Shown here: positions 43,399 to 51,216 of the stretch, piece after piece | How the letters are laid out: each line of letters begins with the position of its first letter | Position numbering within the stretch: position 1 is the first letter of the stretch | Origin: Empedobacter stercoris | GTDB lineage: Bacteria; Bacteroidota; Bacteroidia; Flavobacteriales; Weeksellaceae | Length of the DNA: 55,042 nt | Assembly (NCBI RefSeq): GCF_020281205.1 | Contig: NZ_JACXZC010000021.1 | Location: 1-55,042, forward strand | Direction of reading: 5' to 3' | Program-made: the position numbers and the translations under genes | The notes under the pieces: generated by a model | Database searches by the model: none | Told to the model about the DNA's origin: nothing | Seen by the model: the letters and a program-made list of their open reading frames with translations, nothing else

Positions 43399-44220
43399 AT
43401 GAAAACAAGAGTTGCAATACAAGGTTATATTGGTTCGTATCATCATGAAGCTGCCAATAATTATTTAGGAAATGACATCGAAATTGTAGAATGTGATACA
43501 TTCAAAACCTTGGCAAAATCGCTTGCAAAAGGAAAGGTTGACAAAGCAGTAATGGCAATTGAAAACACAATCGCCGGAGCAATTTTACCAAACTATGCAT
43601 TGCTTACAAAATACAATTTAAAAGTTGTTGGCGAGATTTATTTATCCATTCAACATCAACTAATGGTCAAAAAAGGACAAATTTTAGAAGACGTAAAAGA
43701 AGTTCGTTCGCATCAAATGGCCTTATTACAATGTGATAAGTTTCTTGAAAAACATCCAACTTGGCGCGTTGTAAATGATATTGATACCGCATTAACAGCC
43801 AAAGATATTGTAGAACAAGATTTAAATGATGTTGCGGCGATAGCCTCTAGAAAGGCAGCAGAAGTTTATGGATTAGACATTTTGGCTTCGAGCATTCAAA
43901 CGTTTCAAGATAATTTCACTCGTTTTTTTGTATTGCAACGCGAGCACAATGATTACGAAGATTTCAATAAAGTTTCGATGCGATTTTCAGTTCCACACAA
44001 AGCTGGTGCTTTGGTAGATGTACTGAATCAAATTGCGGAATGTGGAATTAATATGGATAAAATACAATCTGTTCCAATTATCGAAAAACCTTGGGAATAT
44101 TCTTTTCACATCGACATTACGTTTGATCAAAAAGAAAAATATTATGAGTTACTTGGTAAGATTGCACGAAAATTAACGGATTTAGAAATATTAGGCGAAT
44201 ATAAACTGGGAAAAAAATGA
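43399..44220 (+). CDS. pheA: Prephenate dehydratase
   Basis: Started at MKTRVAIQGYIGSYHHEA it has 273 residues; a GTG at 43387 lies on the terminator's T-run and is less likely. It converts prephenate to phenylpyruvate for phenylalanine. The periplasmic-binding-protein-like catalytic domain (about residues 1-180) includes AIENTIAGAILPNYALL and AAIASRKAAEVYGL; a C-terminal ACT domain (about 190-270, FSVPHKAGALVDVLNQIA, then the ESRP-like region QSVPIIEKPWEY) should give Phe feedback inhibition. It is the first gene of the operon under the leader peptide and overlaps the aminotransferase start (ATGA). Confidence 0.95.
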   Translation: MKTRVAIQGYIGSYHHEAANNYLGNDIEIVECDTFKTLAKSLAKGKVDKAVMAIENTIAGAILPNYALLTKYNLKVVGEIYLSIQHQLMVKKGQILEDVKEVRSHQMALLQCDKFLEKHPTWRVVNDIDTALTAKDIVEQDLNDVAAIASRKAAEVYGLDILASSIQTFQDNFTRFFVLQREHNDYEDFNKVSMRFSVPHKAGALVDVLNQIAECGINMDKIQSVPIIEKPWEYSFHIDITFDQKEKYYELLGKIARKLTDLEILGEYKLGKK

Positions 44221-45359
44221 TAGCAGAAGCCCAACGATTAGAAAGTGTTCAAGAATACTATTTCTCGAAAAAATTACAAGAAATAGCGAACATGAAAACC
44301 GACATACCAATCATTTCATTAGGAATTGGAAGTCCAGATTTACAACCTCATCCAGATGTGATTGCAGCATTAATCAAAAATTCTCAAAGCGGAATTAATG
44401 GTTATCAAAGTTATCGAGGTATTCCAGAAATGAGAGAGGCGATTGCTAATTTTTACAAAAATAAGTTTCATGTAACAGCTAATCCTACAACTGAAATTTT
44501 ACCGCTGATGGGCTCTAAAGAAGGAATTATGCATATTTCGATGGCTTTTCTGAATGAAGGCGATAAAGTTTTGATACCAAATCCTGGTTACCCAACGTAT
44601 TCTTCGGTAACTGAATTAGTACAAGCAGAACCCTTGTTCTACGATTTGAAAGATGAAAATAATTGGCTGCCAGATTTTGAACAATTAGAAAAATTAGCTG
44701 AACAAAAACCCAAAATCATGTGGTTAAATTACCCACATATGCCTACAGGAGCTAAAGCTTCGAAAGATGTTCTAAGAAAAATAGTGGAATTTGCTACTCG
44801 TCACAATATTTTAATTGTCAATGATAATCCGTATAGTTTTATTCTGAACGATGAGCCAACAAGTATATTAGCAATTGATGGCGCAAAAGAGGTTTGTATT
44901 GAACTGAATTCCTTAAGTAAAACCTTTAATATTGCGGGGTGGCGTGTAGGAATGGTAATCGGAAAAGAAGCTTTTATTAACGCTATATTAAAAGTGAAAT
45001 CTAACATGGATTCGGGAATGAATTTTGCTATACAAAAAGCCGCTACAAAAGCACTTTTAGTCGATGATTCTTGGTACGATGAGTTGACAAAAGTATACGC
45101 AGAACGAAGAAAAGTGATTTGGGAAATTGCAGATATTCTAAATGTAAACTATAACCCAGATGCTGCAGGAATGTTTATTTGGGCAAAGCTTCCAGATGGA
45201 AAAGATGATAAAGAATTTATTGACGAAATTCTTCACGACAAGAAAGTGTTTATAACACCAGGAAGTATTTTCGGAAGCAATGGTGAAGGTTTTATTCGAT
45301 TCTCACTATGTGCATCATTAGAGAAGTTGATTGAAGTTAAGAAAAGAGTCGAAGCATGA
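44217..45359 (+). CDS. Class I/II aminotransferase of the Phe/Tyr operon
   Basis: This 380-residue PLP enzyme has the fold-type I pattern: SLGIGSPDLQPHP and GYQSYRGIPEMREAIANFY near the N-terminus, NPGYPTYSS, the NYPHMPTGA substrate/cofactor segment (usually NYPNNPTGA; the His here is a variation), and Lys in NSLSKTFNIAGWRVGM. The C-terminus has the Arg that binds carboxylate (GFIRFSLC). Placed between pheA and tyrA with four-base overlaps, it very likely transaminates phenylpyruvate and 4-hydroxyphenylpyruvate to Phe and Tyr, although the family also contains aspartate and LL-diaminopimelate aminotransferases. Confidence 0.9.
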   Translation: MIAEAQRLESVQEYYFSKKLQEIANMKTDIPIISLGIGSPDLQPHPDVIAALIKNSQSGINGYQSYRGIPEMREAIANFYKNKFHVTANPTTEILPLMGSKEGIMHISMAFLNEGDKVLIPNPGYPTYSSVTELVQAEPLFYDLKDENNWLPDFEQLEKLAEQKPKIMWLNYPHMPTGAKASKDVLRKIVEFATRHNILIVNDNPYSFILNDEPTSILAIDGAKEVCIELNSLSKTFNIAGWRVGMVIGKEAFINAILKVKSNMDSGMNFAIQKAATKALLVDDSWYDELTKVYAERRKVIWEIADILNVNYNPDAAGMFIWAKLPDGKDDKEFIDEILHDKKVFITPGSIFGSNGEGFIRFSLCASLEKLIEVKKRVEA

Positions 45360-46204
45360 AAACAATTTCAGTAATCGGTTTAGGATTAATCGGAGGTTCG
45401 TTTGCTTTAGCGTTAAAAAAAGTTGGTTTTGCCGAAAAAATTATTGGAGTAGATCAAAATGTAACGCATCAAATTGAAGCGTTAGAATTAGGTATTGTCG
45501 ATGAAATTGCACAATTAAATGAAGCACTTTCTCAATCAGATTTAGTTGTTATTGCAGTTCCAATTAATTCGATTCAGAAAGTATTACCAGAGATTTTAGA
45601 TCAAATTAATGATAAAACAATTGTGATGGATATGGGATCAACAAAAGCTGGAATTTGTAAAAAGGTTTTGAATCATCCCAAAAGAAAACAGTTTGTTGCT
45701 ACACATCCAATTGCTGGAACTGAAAATTCAGGACCAAAAGCAGCTTTTCCAGAACTTTTCTTAAACAAAGTCGCAATTTTATGTGATGTTGAAAAAAGTG
45801 AAAAAGAAGCTGTTAAAAAAGTGAAAAAGATTTATCAATCGCTTTGGATGAATGTCAAAACGATGACATCTGATGCGCATGATGCACATATTGCTTATGT
45901 TTCTCATCTTTCACATATTACATCGTTTGCCTTGGGACAAACTGTTTTAGAAGAAGAAAAAAACGAAGAAGCAATTTTTGACATGGCAGGTTCTGGGTTT
46001 GAATCTACTGTTCGTTTAGCAAAAAGTTCACCTGATATGTGGACACCTATTTTGATTCAGAACCGAGAAAATTTACTCAATGCGATTGATGCTTATCAAA
46101 CCCAAATTTCTAAAATCAGAAAAATGATCGAAGAAAAAGAAGCTACTGATATTCATCAATATTTAAAAAATACGAACGACATACGTCGAATCTTAAATAA
46201 ATAA
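45356..46204 (+). CDS. tyrA: Prephenate dehydrogenase
   Basis: This 282-residue enzyme oxidises prephenate to 4-hydroxyphenylpyruvate for tyrosine. The NAD-binding loop GLGLIGGSFALAL is at residues 7-19, with an acidic GVDQN after the second strand. The catalytic His lies in THPIAGTENSGPKAAF, and AHIAYVSHLSHITSFAL is the conserved helical substrate region. It overlaps the aminotransferase stop by four bases. There is no fused chorismate mutase or ACT domain, so Tyr control is probably at the DAHP synthase/mutase or at the leader. Confidence 0.95.
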   Translation: MKTISVIGLGLIGGSFALALKKVGFAEKIIGVDQNVTHQIEALELGIVDEIAQLNEALSQSDLVVIAVPINSIQKVLPEILDQINDKTIVMDMGSTKAGICKKVLNHPKRKQFVATHPIAGTENSGPKAAFPELFLNKVAILCDVEKSEKEAVKKVKKIYQSLWMNVKTMTSDAHDAHIAYVSHLSHITSFALGQTVLEEEKNEEAIFDMAGSGFESTVRLAKSSPDMWTPILIQNRENLLNAIDAYQTQISKIRKMIEEKEATDIHQYLKNTNDIRRILNK

Positions 46205-46212
46205 AATAATAG

Positions 46213-46239
46213 CTGTCTTTCTGAGCTTGGCGAAGAATC
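46213..46239. repeat. Flavobacterial dispersed intergenic repeat
   Basis: CTTTCTGAGCTTGGCGAAGAATC resembles a short sequence (TCATTCTGAGC..GTCGAAGAATC) that I recall as scattered between genes in many Bacteroidota genomes. It lies between tyrA and the DAHP synthase gene. Function unknown. Confidence 0.45.
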
Positions 46240-46303
46240 ACAAAAAAGAATAAATAATTTACACTCAAACAAGTAAATATTAAACCTTAAATTTGTAAAC
46301 ATT

Positions 46304-47383
46304 ATGGAAAATAATAATTGGATAAAAGAATACGATAAACCAATGATCATCGCTGGACCTTGTAGTGCAGAAAGTGAAAAACAAATGATGACAATCGCCG
46401 AAGATTTGGACAAAGATTATGTACAAGTTTTTCGTGCTGGAATTTGGAAGCCTCGTACTAAACCAAATTGTTTCGAAGGAGTTGGTGCAATCGGATTAAA
46501 CTGGTTGAAAAAAGTAAAAGACGAATTCGGAATGAAAATCGCAACTGAAATTGCCAACGCAAATCACGCAAAATTAGCATTAGAATATGATGTTGATGTA
46601 TTGTGGATTGGTGCACGTTCTACTGTAAACCCGTTTACAGTTCAGGAAATAGCAGAAGCTTTACGCGATACAGACAAAACTGTTTTGGTGAAAAATCCTG
46701 TTAATCCAGATTTAGATTTATGGATTGGAGCTTTAGAACGTTTAGAAGGCCAAGGTATCAAAAATTTAGGTGCCATTCACCGTGGTTTCTCTACGTATAA
46801 AAAGACAAAATACCGTAACAATCCACAATGGCAAATAGCGTTAGATTTCAAAAATAAATTACCTAATGTTCCAATTATATGTGATCCATCTCATATTTGT
46901 GGAAATAGAACAGGTTTATTTGATGTTGCGCAACAAGCCTTCAATTTCGAGTACAACGGATTAATGATTGAAACACATAATAATCCTGATGAAGCTTGGT
47001 CGGATGCTGCACAACAAATTACGCCAGCTCGTTTATTAGAAATCTTGAAAGATTTAGAAATTCGCCAATCTGATGATCCAGATGCAATTTACAAAACTGG
47101 AATTGAAAACTTACGTCATCAAATTGATGAATTAGATAACTCTATTTTAGATACTATTGCACAACGTATGAGAGTTGCAAATTCTATTGGAGAATTGAAA
47201 AAAGAACATAATGTGGCTGTTTTTCAACCAGATCGTTGGAAACAAATTAAAGATAATTCGGTAAAAGCTGGAGTTTCTTTAGGTTTATCGGAGGATTTTG
47301 TTGATAAATTATTACAAGCAATACATCAAGAGTCTGTTGCACAACAGAACCAGATTATGGTTAAAAAAGAAGAAAAAATATAA
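46304..47383 (+). CDS. Bifunctional DAHP synthase / chorismate mutase
   Basis: This 359-residue protein joins two shikimate-pathway activities. Residues 1-255 are a type I-beta DAHP synthase: MIIAGPCSAESEKQMM, FRAGIWKPRTKP, WIGARSTVNPF, GAIHRGF and the metal site CDPSHICGNR. From about residue 265 an AroQ-type chorismate mutase follows (LRHQIDELDNSILDTIAQRM...IGELKKEHN). The mutase is C-terminal, whereas in Bacillus it is N-terminal; the C-terminal fusion is usual in Bacteroidota and may confer control by prephenate. It follows tyrA by 99 bases; a TAAATTTG box at 46288-46295 could add an internal promoter. Confidence 0.95.
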   Translation: MENNNWIKEYDKPMIIAGPCSAESEKQMMTIAEDLDKDYVQVFRAGIWKPRTKPNCFEGVGAIGLNWLKKVKDEFGMKIATEIANANHAKLALEYDVDVLWIGARSTVNPFTVQEIAEALRDTDKTVLVKNPVNPDLDLWIGALERLEGQGIKNLGAIHRGFSTYKKTKYRNNPQWQIALDFKNKLPNVPIICDPSHICGNRTGLFDVAQQAFNFEYNGLMIETHNNPDEAWSDAAQQITPARLLEILKDLEIRQSDDPDAIYKTGIENLRHQIDELDNSILDTIAQRMRVANSIGELKKEHNVAVFQPDRWKQIKDNSVKAGVSLGLSEDFVDKLLQAIHQESVAQQNQIMVKKEEKI

Positions 47384-47389
47384 ACAATA

Positions 47390-48310
47390 TTGAAAGGAAT
47401 TGTCATAAAATCTACTGGTAGCTGGTATCATCTTCTTACGGAAGATGGTACAACTTATCAGGCAAGAATTAGAGGAAAATTTAGAATAGCAAATATCAAA
47501 CACACTAACCCAATTGCGGTTGGTGATGAGGTTGATTTTGAAATTGATAAAGATGATATTGCGGTTATTACAAAAATATATGACCGTAAGAATTACATCA
47601 TTCGAAAATCGGTCAACCTTTCCAAAAAAACACACATTATTGCTTCTAATATTGATGTCGCTTTTTTGGTTGTAACGCTTACTAATCCCAAAACTTCGTT
47701 TGGTTTTATTGACCGATTCTTGATTACTGCCGAAGCTTATCATATTCCTGTTGTCATTCTATTCAATAAAATGGATTCGTACACAGCAGATGAAATCGCT
47801 GAACTAGAAATTTACAAATCAATATACAATACAATTGGTTACGAAAGCATTGATATTTCTGCCGAAACAGGTTTAAATTTAGATAAAGTAAAAGCGTTAA
47901 TGAAAGATAAAGTAAGTTTAGTTTCAGGACATTCTGGAGTTGGAAAATCTACATTATTAAATACATTAAATCCCGATTTAAATTTAAAAACGCACGAAGT
48001 ATCTGATTTTAATAGCAAAGGACAGCATACCACAACTTTTGCCCAAATGTACGAATGGCCTTTTGGTGGTTTCATTATCGATACTCCTGGAATCAAAGAA
48101 TTTGGTTTAGTACACATTGATAAATCTGAATTGCAAGGTTACTTTCCTGAAATTTTAACGTTGAAATACAATTGTAAGTTTGATAATTGTATTCATGTTA
48201 ACGAACCAAAATGTGCTGTTCGAGATGCCGTTGAAAATGATGAAATAGCTATTTCACGTTACGAAAATTACCTCACTTTTTTAGAAGAAGATATTTACAC
48301 TGGTAAATAA
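47390..48310 (+). CDS. rsgA: Small ribosomal subunit biogenesis GTPase RsgA
   Basis: This 306-residue protein begins at a TTG six bases after the preceding stop. It has an N-terminal OB domain (about 1-65, GIVIKSTGSWYHLLTEDG), a circularly permuted GTPase with G4 FNKMDS before G1 SGHSGVGKSTLLN and G3 DTPGIKEFG, and a C-terminal zinc knuckle (CKFDNCIHVNEPKC). RsgA helps mature the 30S decoding centre. It is cotranscribed with the aromatic operon only by position; a strong terminator follows. Confidence 0.95.
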   Translation: MKGIVIKSTGSWYHLLTEDGTTYQARIRGKFRIANIKHTNPIAVGDEVDFEIDKDDIAVITKIYDRKNYIIRKSVNLSKKTHIIASNIDVAFLVVTLTNPKTSFGFIDRFLITAEAYHIPVVILFNKMDSYTADEIAELEIYKSIYNTIGYESIDISAETGLNLDKVKALMKDKVSLVSGHSGVGKSTLLNTLNPDLNLKTHEVSDFNSKGQHTTTFAQMYEWPFGGFIIDTPGIKEFGLVHIDKSELQGYFPEILTLKYNCKFDNCIHVNEPKCAVRDAVENDEIAISRYENYLTFLEEDIYTGK

Positions 48311-48325
48311 AATAGCATAAATAAG

Positions 48326-48356
48326 CCATTTCTACAGAAATGGATTATTTTTTTTT
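48326..48356 (+). terminator. Intrinsic terminator at the end of the pheA-rsgA operon
   Basis: CCATTTCT pairs with AGAAATGG around a two-base gap, followed by ATTATTTTTTTTT. Confidence 0.85.
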
Positions 48357-48420
48357 CAAATTACGGTTTCACGTAAAAAAAGATCATTCACACCGTTTAT
48401 TTTTGCTAAAATTATTTTGA

Positions 48421-48693
48421 ATGAGCAATTTATCTGTGCAGATAGCATTGGATTTTGTTGAATGCACAAAAGAACAAAAAGAAATATTTTTGAAACATTT
48501 GGAAGTTTTAAAATGGCAGCCAGTTAATTCTGATAAATTATGGATTGCTGAGTTCGAAAATAGTGAAAACAATCAAAGTCGATTAGATAGTATTGAGCGA
48601 GAATTAATCTTAGCAAAAGAAATCTCTAATCTGTATGAATTAGATTATGCAATAATTATTGAAAATGAAATTTATTTTAATCAATTAAATTAA
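48421..48693 (+). CDS. Small protein of unknown function
   Basis: This 90-residue cytoplasmic protein is acidic and mostly helical (TKEQKEIFLKHLEVLKWQPV, SRLDSIERELILAKEIS), with no recognised motif. It stands alone between two terminators, with an ATG in a typical context for this genome. It looks like a genuine small gene by codon use and position. Confidence 0.6.
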   Translation: MSNLSVQIALDFVECTKEQKEIFLKHLEVLKWQPVNSDKLWIAEFENSENNQSRLDSIERELILAKEISNLYELDYAIIIENEIYFNQLN

Positions 48694-48741
48694 CCATAAT
48701 AAACATAAAGCGATTGCTTTCCAAACTAAAATTACGACAAG

Positions 48742-48784
48742 GCGTTAAAGCATATTGATAAATGTGTTGTTAACGCTTTTTTTA
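48742..48784 (+). terminator. Probable terminator before dtd
   Basis: GCGTTAA (48742-48748) pairs with TTAACGC (48770-48776) followed by TTTTTTT; the loop is long. Confidence 0.6.
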
Positions 48785-48840
48785 TTTGTTAACTTTTTCT
48801 TAAATTTCTGAAGATTTTATAAAATATAGATACCTTATTT

Positions 48841-49290
48841 ATGCGAATGATTTTACAGCGTGTACAACATGCTTCTGTAATGGTTGAAGGAGAAATAACT
48901 GGAAAAATAAACAACGGAATTTTGGCTTTGGTAGGTTTTGAGCCTGAGGATACAAAAGAAGATTTTGAATGGATTTCAAAAAAAATGATTCAATTAAGAA
49001 TTTTTAACGATGAAAACGGGGTAATGAATTTAGACGTGCAACAAACAAAAGGTGATATTTTGATCGTTTCCCAGTTCACGTTACATGCTTCAACAAAAAA
49101 AGGAAACCGTCCTTCTTACATAAAAGCATCAAAACCAGATTTAGCTCAAGAGCAATATCACTCTTTTTTGGAGGTTTTAGAGACCAATTACAAGCCTGTA
49201 CAAAAAGGAATTTTCGGTGCCGATATGAAAGTTGAATTACTCAACGATGGTCCAGTAACCATTTTTATCGATTCGAAAAATAAAGAATAA
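48841..49290 (+). CDS. dtd: D-aminoacyl-tRNA deacylase
   Basis: This 149-residue enzyme removes D-amino acids (and Gly from tRNA-Ala) from mischarged tRNAs. The start MRMILQRVQHASVMVEG, the active-site SQFTLHASTKKGNRPSY and the C-terminal Gly-cisPro motif NDGPVTIFID are all present, and the length is normal. It lies 21 bases before the first DUF3857 gene and is probably cotranscribed. Confidence 0.96.
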   Translation: MRMILQRVQHASVMVEGEITGKINNGILALVGFEPEDTKEDFEWISKKMIQLRIFNDENGVMNLDVQQTKGDILIVSQFTLHASTKKGNRPSYIKASKPDLAQEQYHSFLEVLETNYKPVQKGIFGADMKVELLNDGPVTIFIDSKNKE

Positions 49291-49311
49291 TTAATATAAC
49301 ACTATTATTGA

Positions 49312-51207
49312 ATGAATAAAACTCTACTTTTTACAACTTTATTTATCAGTTCTTTTTGCTTTTCGCAAAATTATGCAGTCGATCAAATTCCAGCTGATTT
49401 GTTAAAAGATGCCTATGCTGTTGTCCGAAAGGAGGATGAAAAAATTGAACTTTTAAAAATTGATGAACTTAAACACACAAAAGAAGTTGTAGTTACAGTT
49501 TTGAATAAAGCTGGAGATAGCTATGTAGGAGCACAAGCACATTACAATCCGAATATCAAAATTGACGCATTAGAAGCTGTGTTGTTTGATGCGAATGGCA
49601 AGGAAATTAAAAAATTTAAATCCAAAGATTTTAGTGATCAAAGTTTTGTGAGTAGTGGTCAAATGTACACGGATGATCGTATCAAATACCTTAATTTCAC
49701 GCCTACTCAATATCCTTATACGATACATTATAAAATTTCTATTACGAGTAAAAATACGATTGGTATCCCAAAATGGTTTCCTGTAAAAGCTCCAAATTTA
49801 TCCATCGAAAAATCATCTTATTCTTTCACGAATAAAACAAATTCTGTTATCCGAATTAAGGAAAATAATTTTGTCGGATTTAACATTCAAAAAGAAGGTG
49901 ATACGAATAATCTAAACTATAGATTTAATCATATTCCAGCTTTTAACGAAGAAGATAAAATGTTGAGCATCAGAAATATTTTTCCAAATGCTGTTTTAGC
50001 TTCGAATCAAATTAATATCGATGGAGTTAAAGGTACATTTGATAATTGGAATGATTACGGAAAATGGACCTACGATTATTTAGTGGGAGGTAAACAAGAT
50101 TTTACAACAGCTCAAAAATCATTTTTCCAACAGCTTGTAAAAGATGCAAAATCAGAAAAAGAGAAAGTCCAGATTTTGTACAAACATCTCCAAAACAAAG
50201 TCCGTTATATTGGTGTACAATTAGGTATCGGTGGACTGTCGCCATTTCCCGCTTCTTATGTAGAAAGTAAAAGTTATGGCGATTGTAAAGCGTTGACAAA
50301 TTACACGATGTCGATGTTAGATGCTGTTGGCATCAAATCTTATTATACCGAAGTACACTCAGGATCACCTGCACAAGATATGACTGAGGATATGATGTAT
50401 TTACAAGGTGATCATGTTATCTTGTATGTACCATTAAAAGACGAAGATATATGGTTAGAAACAACTAGTCAAACTTCAGCATTTAATTATTTAGGTGATT
50501 TTACAGCGAACAGAAAAGTATTTATTTTAGATGAAAAAGGTGGAAAAATAATTCCTTCTCAAAGTTTCAAACCAGAAGACAATCAATTAATCGTAACTGG
50601 TAATGCTACAATCTCTGTTGATGGAACACTGAATTTTCAATTTAAAGAAACGTCAAAAGGATTGATTTATGAAAATTTAGCAAGATACAATCAACTTAGT
50701 GAAAAGGATCTTGATATTCGTCTAAAAAACAGATTTTCATCTTTACAAGGAATTCATTTTAAGCAAAAAGAGTTTGAAAACGATTGGGAAAATGCAGTTT
50801 TTACATCCAATTTTGATTTTTCAGTTCCTAATTACGCTAAAATTCAGGGAAACAATATCATCATTAATATGATTCCTGTAAATCGTGAAGAAACCTCTTT
50901 GAAAAAGGCAAAAGACAGAAAGTTTGATTTTAAAATTGAATCTGGATATGTTGACGAAGTAATCTATTCGCTTGCATTACCTGCTGGTTATAGATTGCCT
51001 CAAAAATTTGATTCAATTTCTGTGAAATCGGTTTTTGGTGAATATCATTTAGAAATCAATCCAAAAGAAAATGCCACAATCGAGGTTAAACGTATTTACA
51101 AACAATTGCCTGGAAAATTTACCAAAGAAAAGTTTAATGAATATGTAGAATTTCGCCGACAAATAGCAGGATATGACAACACAAAATTACTTTTAGAAAA
51201 ACTATAA
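49312..51207 (+). CDS. DUF3857 and transglutaminase-like secreted protein
   Basis: This 631-residue protein has a signal peptide (MNKTLLFTTLFISSFCFSQ), an N-terminal DUF3857 beta domain (about 25-230, AVDQIPADLLKDAYAVVRKEDEKIE) and a transglutaminase-like domain (about 260-400) with the papain-type Cys in SYGDCKALTNYTMSML and His in GDHVILYVPL. A C-terminal beta region (DUF3858-like, about 480-630) follows. The role of these common Bacteroidota envelope proteins is unknown. It is paired with a related gene nine bases downstream. Confidence 0.87.
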   Translation: MNKTLLFTTLFISSFCFSQNYAVDQIPADLLKDAYAVVRKEDEKIELLKIDELKHTKEVVVTVLNKAGDSYVGAQAHYNPNIKIDALEAVLFDANGKEIKKFKSKDFSDQSFVSSGQMYTDDRIKYLNFTPTQYPYTIHYKISITSKNTIGIPKWFPVKAPNLSIEKSSYSFTNKTNSVIRIKENNFVGFNIQKEGDTNNLNYRFNHIPAFNEEDKMLSIRNIFPNAVLASNQINIDGVKGTFDNWNDYGKWTYDYLVGGKQDFTTAQKSFFQQLVKDAKSEKEKVQILYKHLQNKVRYIGVQLGIGGLSPFPASYVESKSYGDCKALTNYTMSMLDAVGIKSYYTEVHSGSPAQDMTEDMMYLQGDHVILYVPLKDEDIWLETTSQTSAFNYLGDFTANRKVFILDEKGGKIIPSQSFKPEDNQLIVTGNATISVDGTLNFQFKETSKGLIYENLARYNQLSEKDLDIRLKNRFSSLQGIHFKQKEFENDWENAVFTSNFDFSVPNYAKIQGNNIIINMIPVNREETSLKKAKDRKFDFKIESGYVDEVIYSLALPAGYRLPQKFDSISVKSVFGEYHLEINPKENATIEVKRIYKQLPGKFTKEKFNEYVEFRRQIAGYDNTKLLLEKL

Positions 51208-51216
51208 CACACTTAT

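Noticed and set aside
47312..47743. 143-codon minus-strand frame opposite rsgA
   Set aside because: It is antisense to two conserved genes and rich in Asn, Phe and Ser, as expected from a shadow frame.
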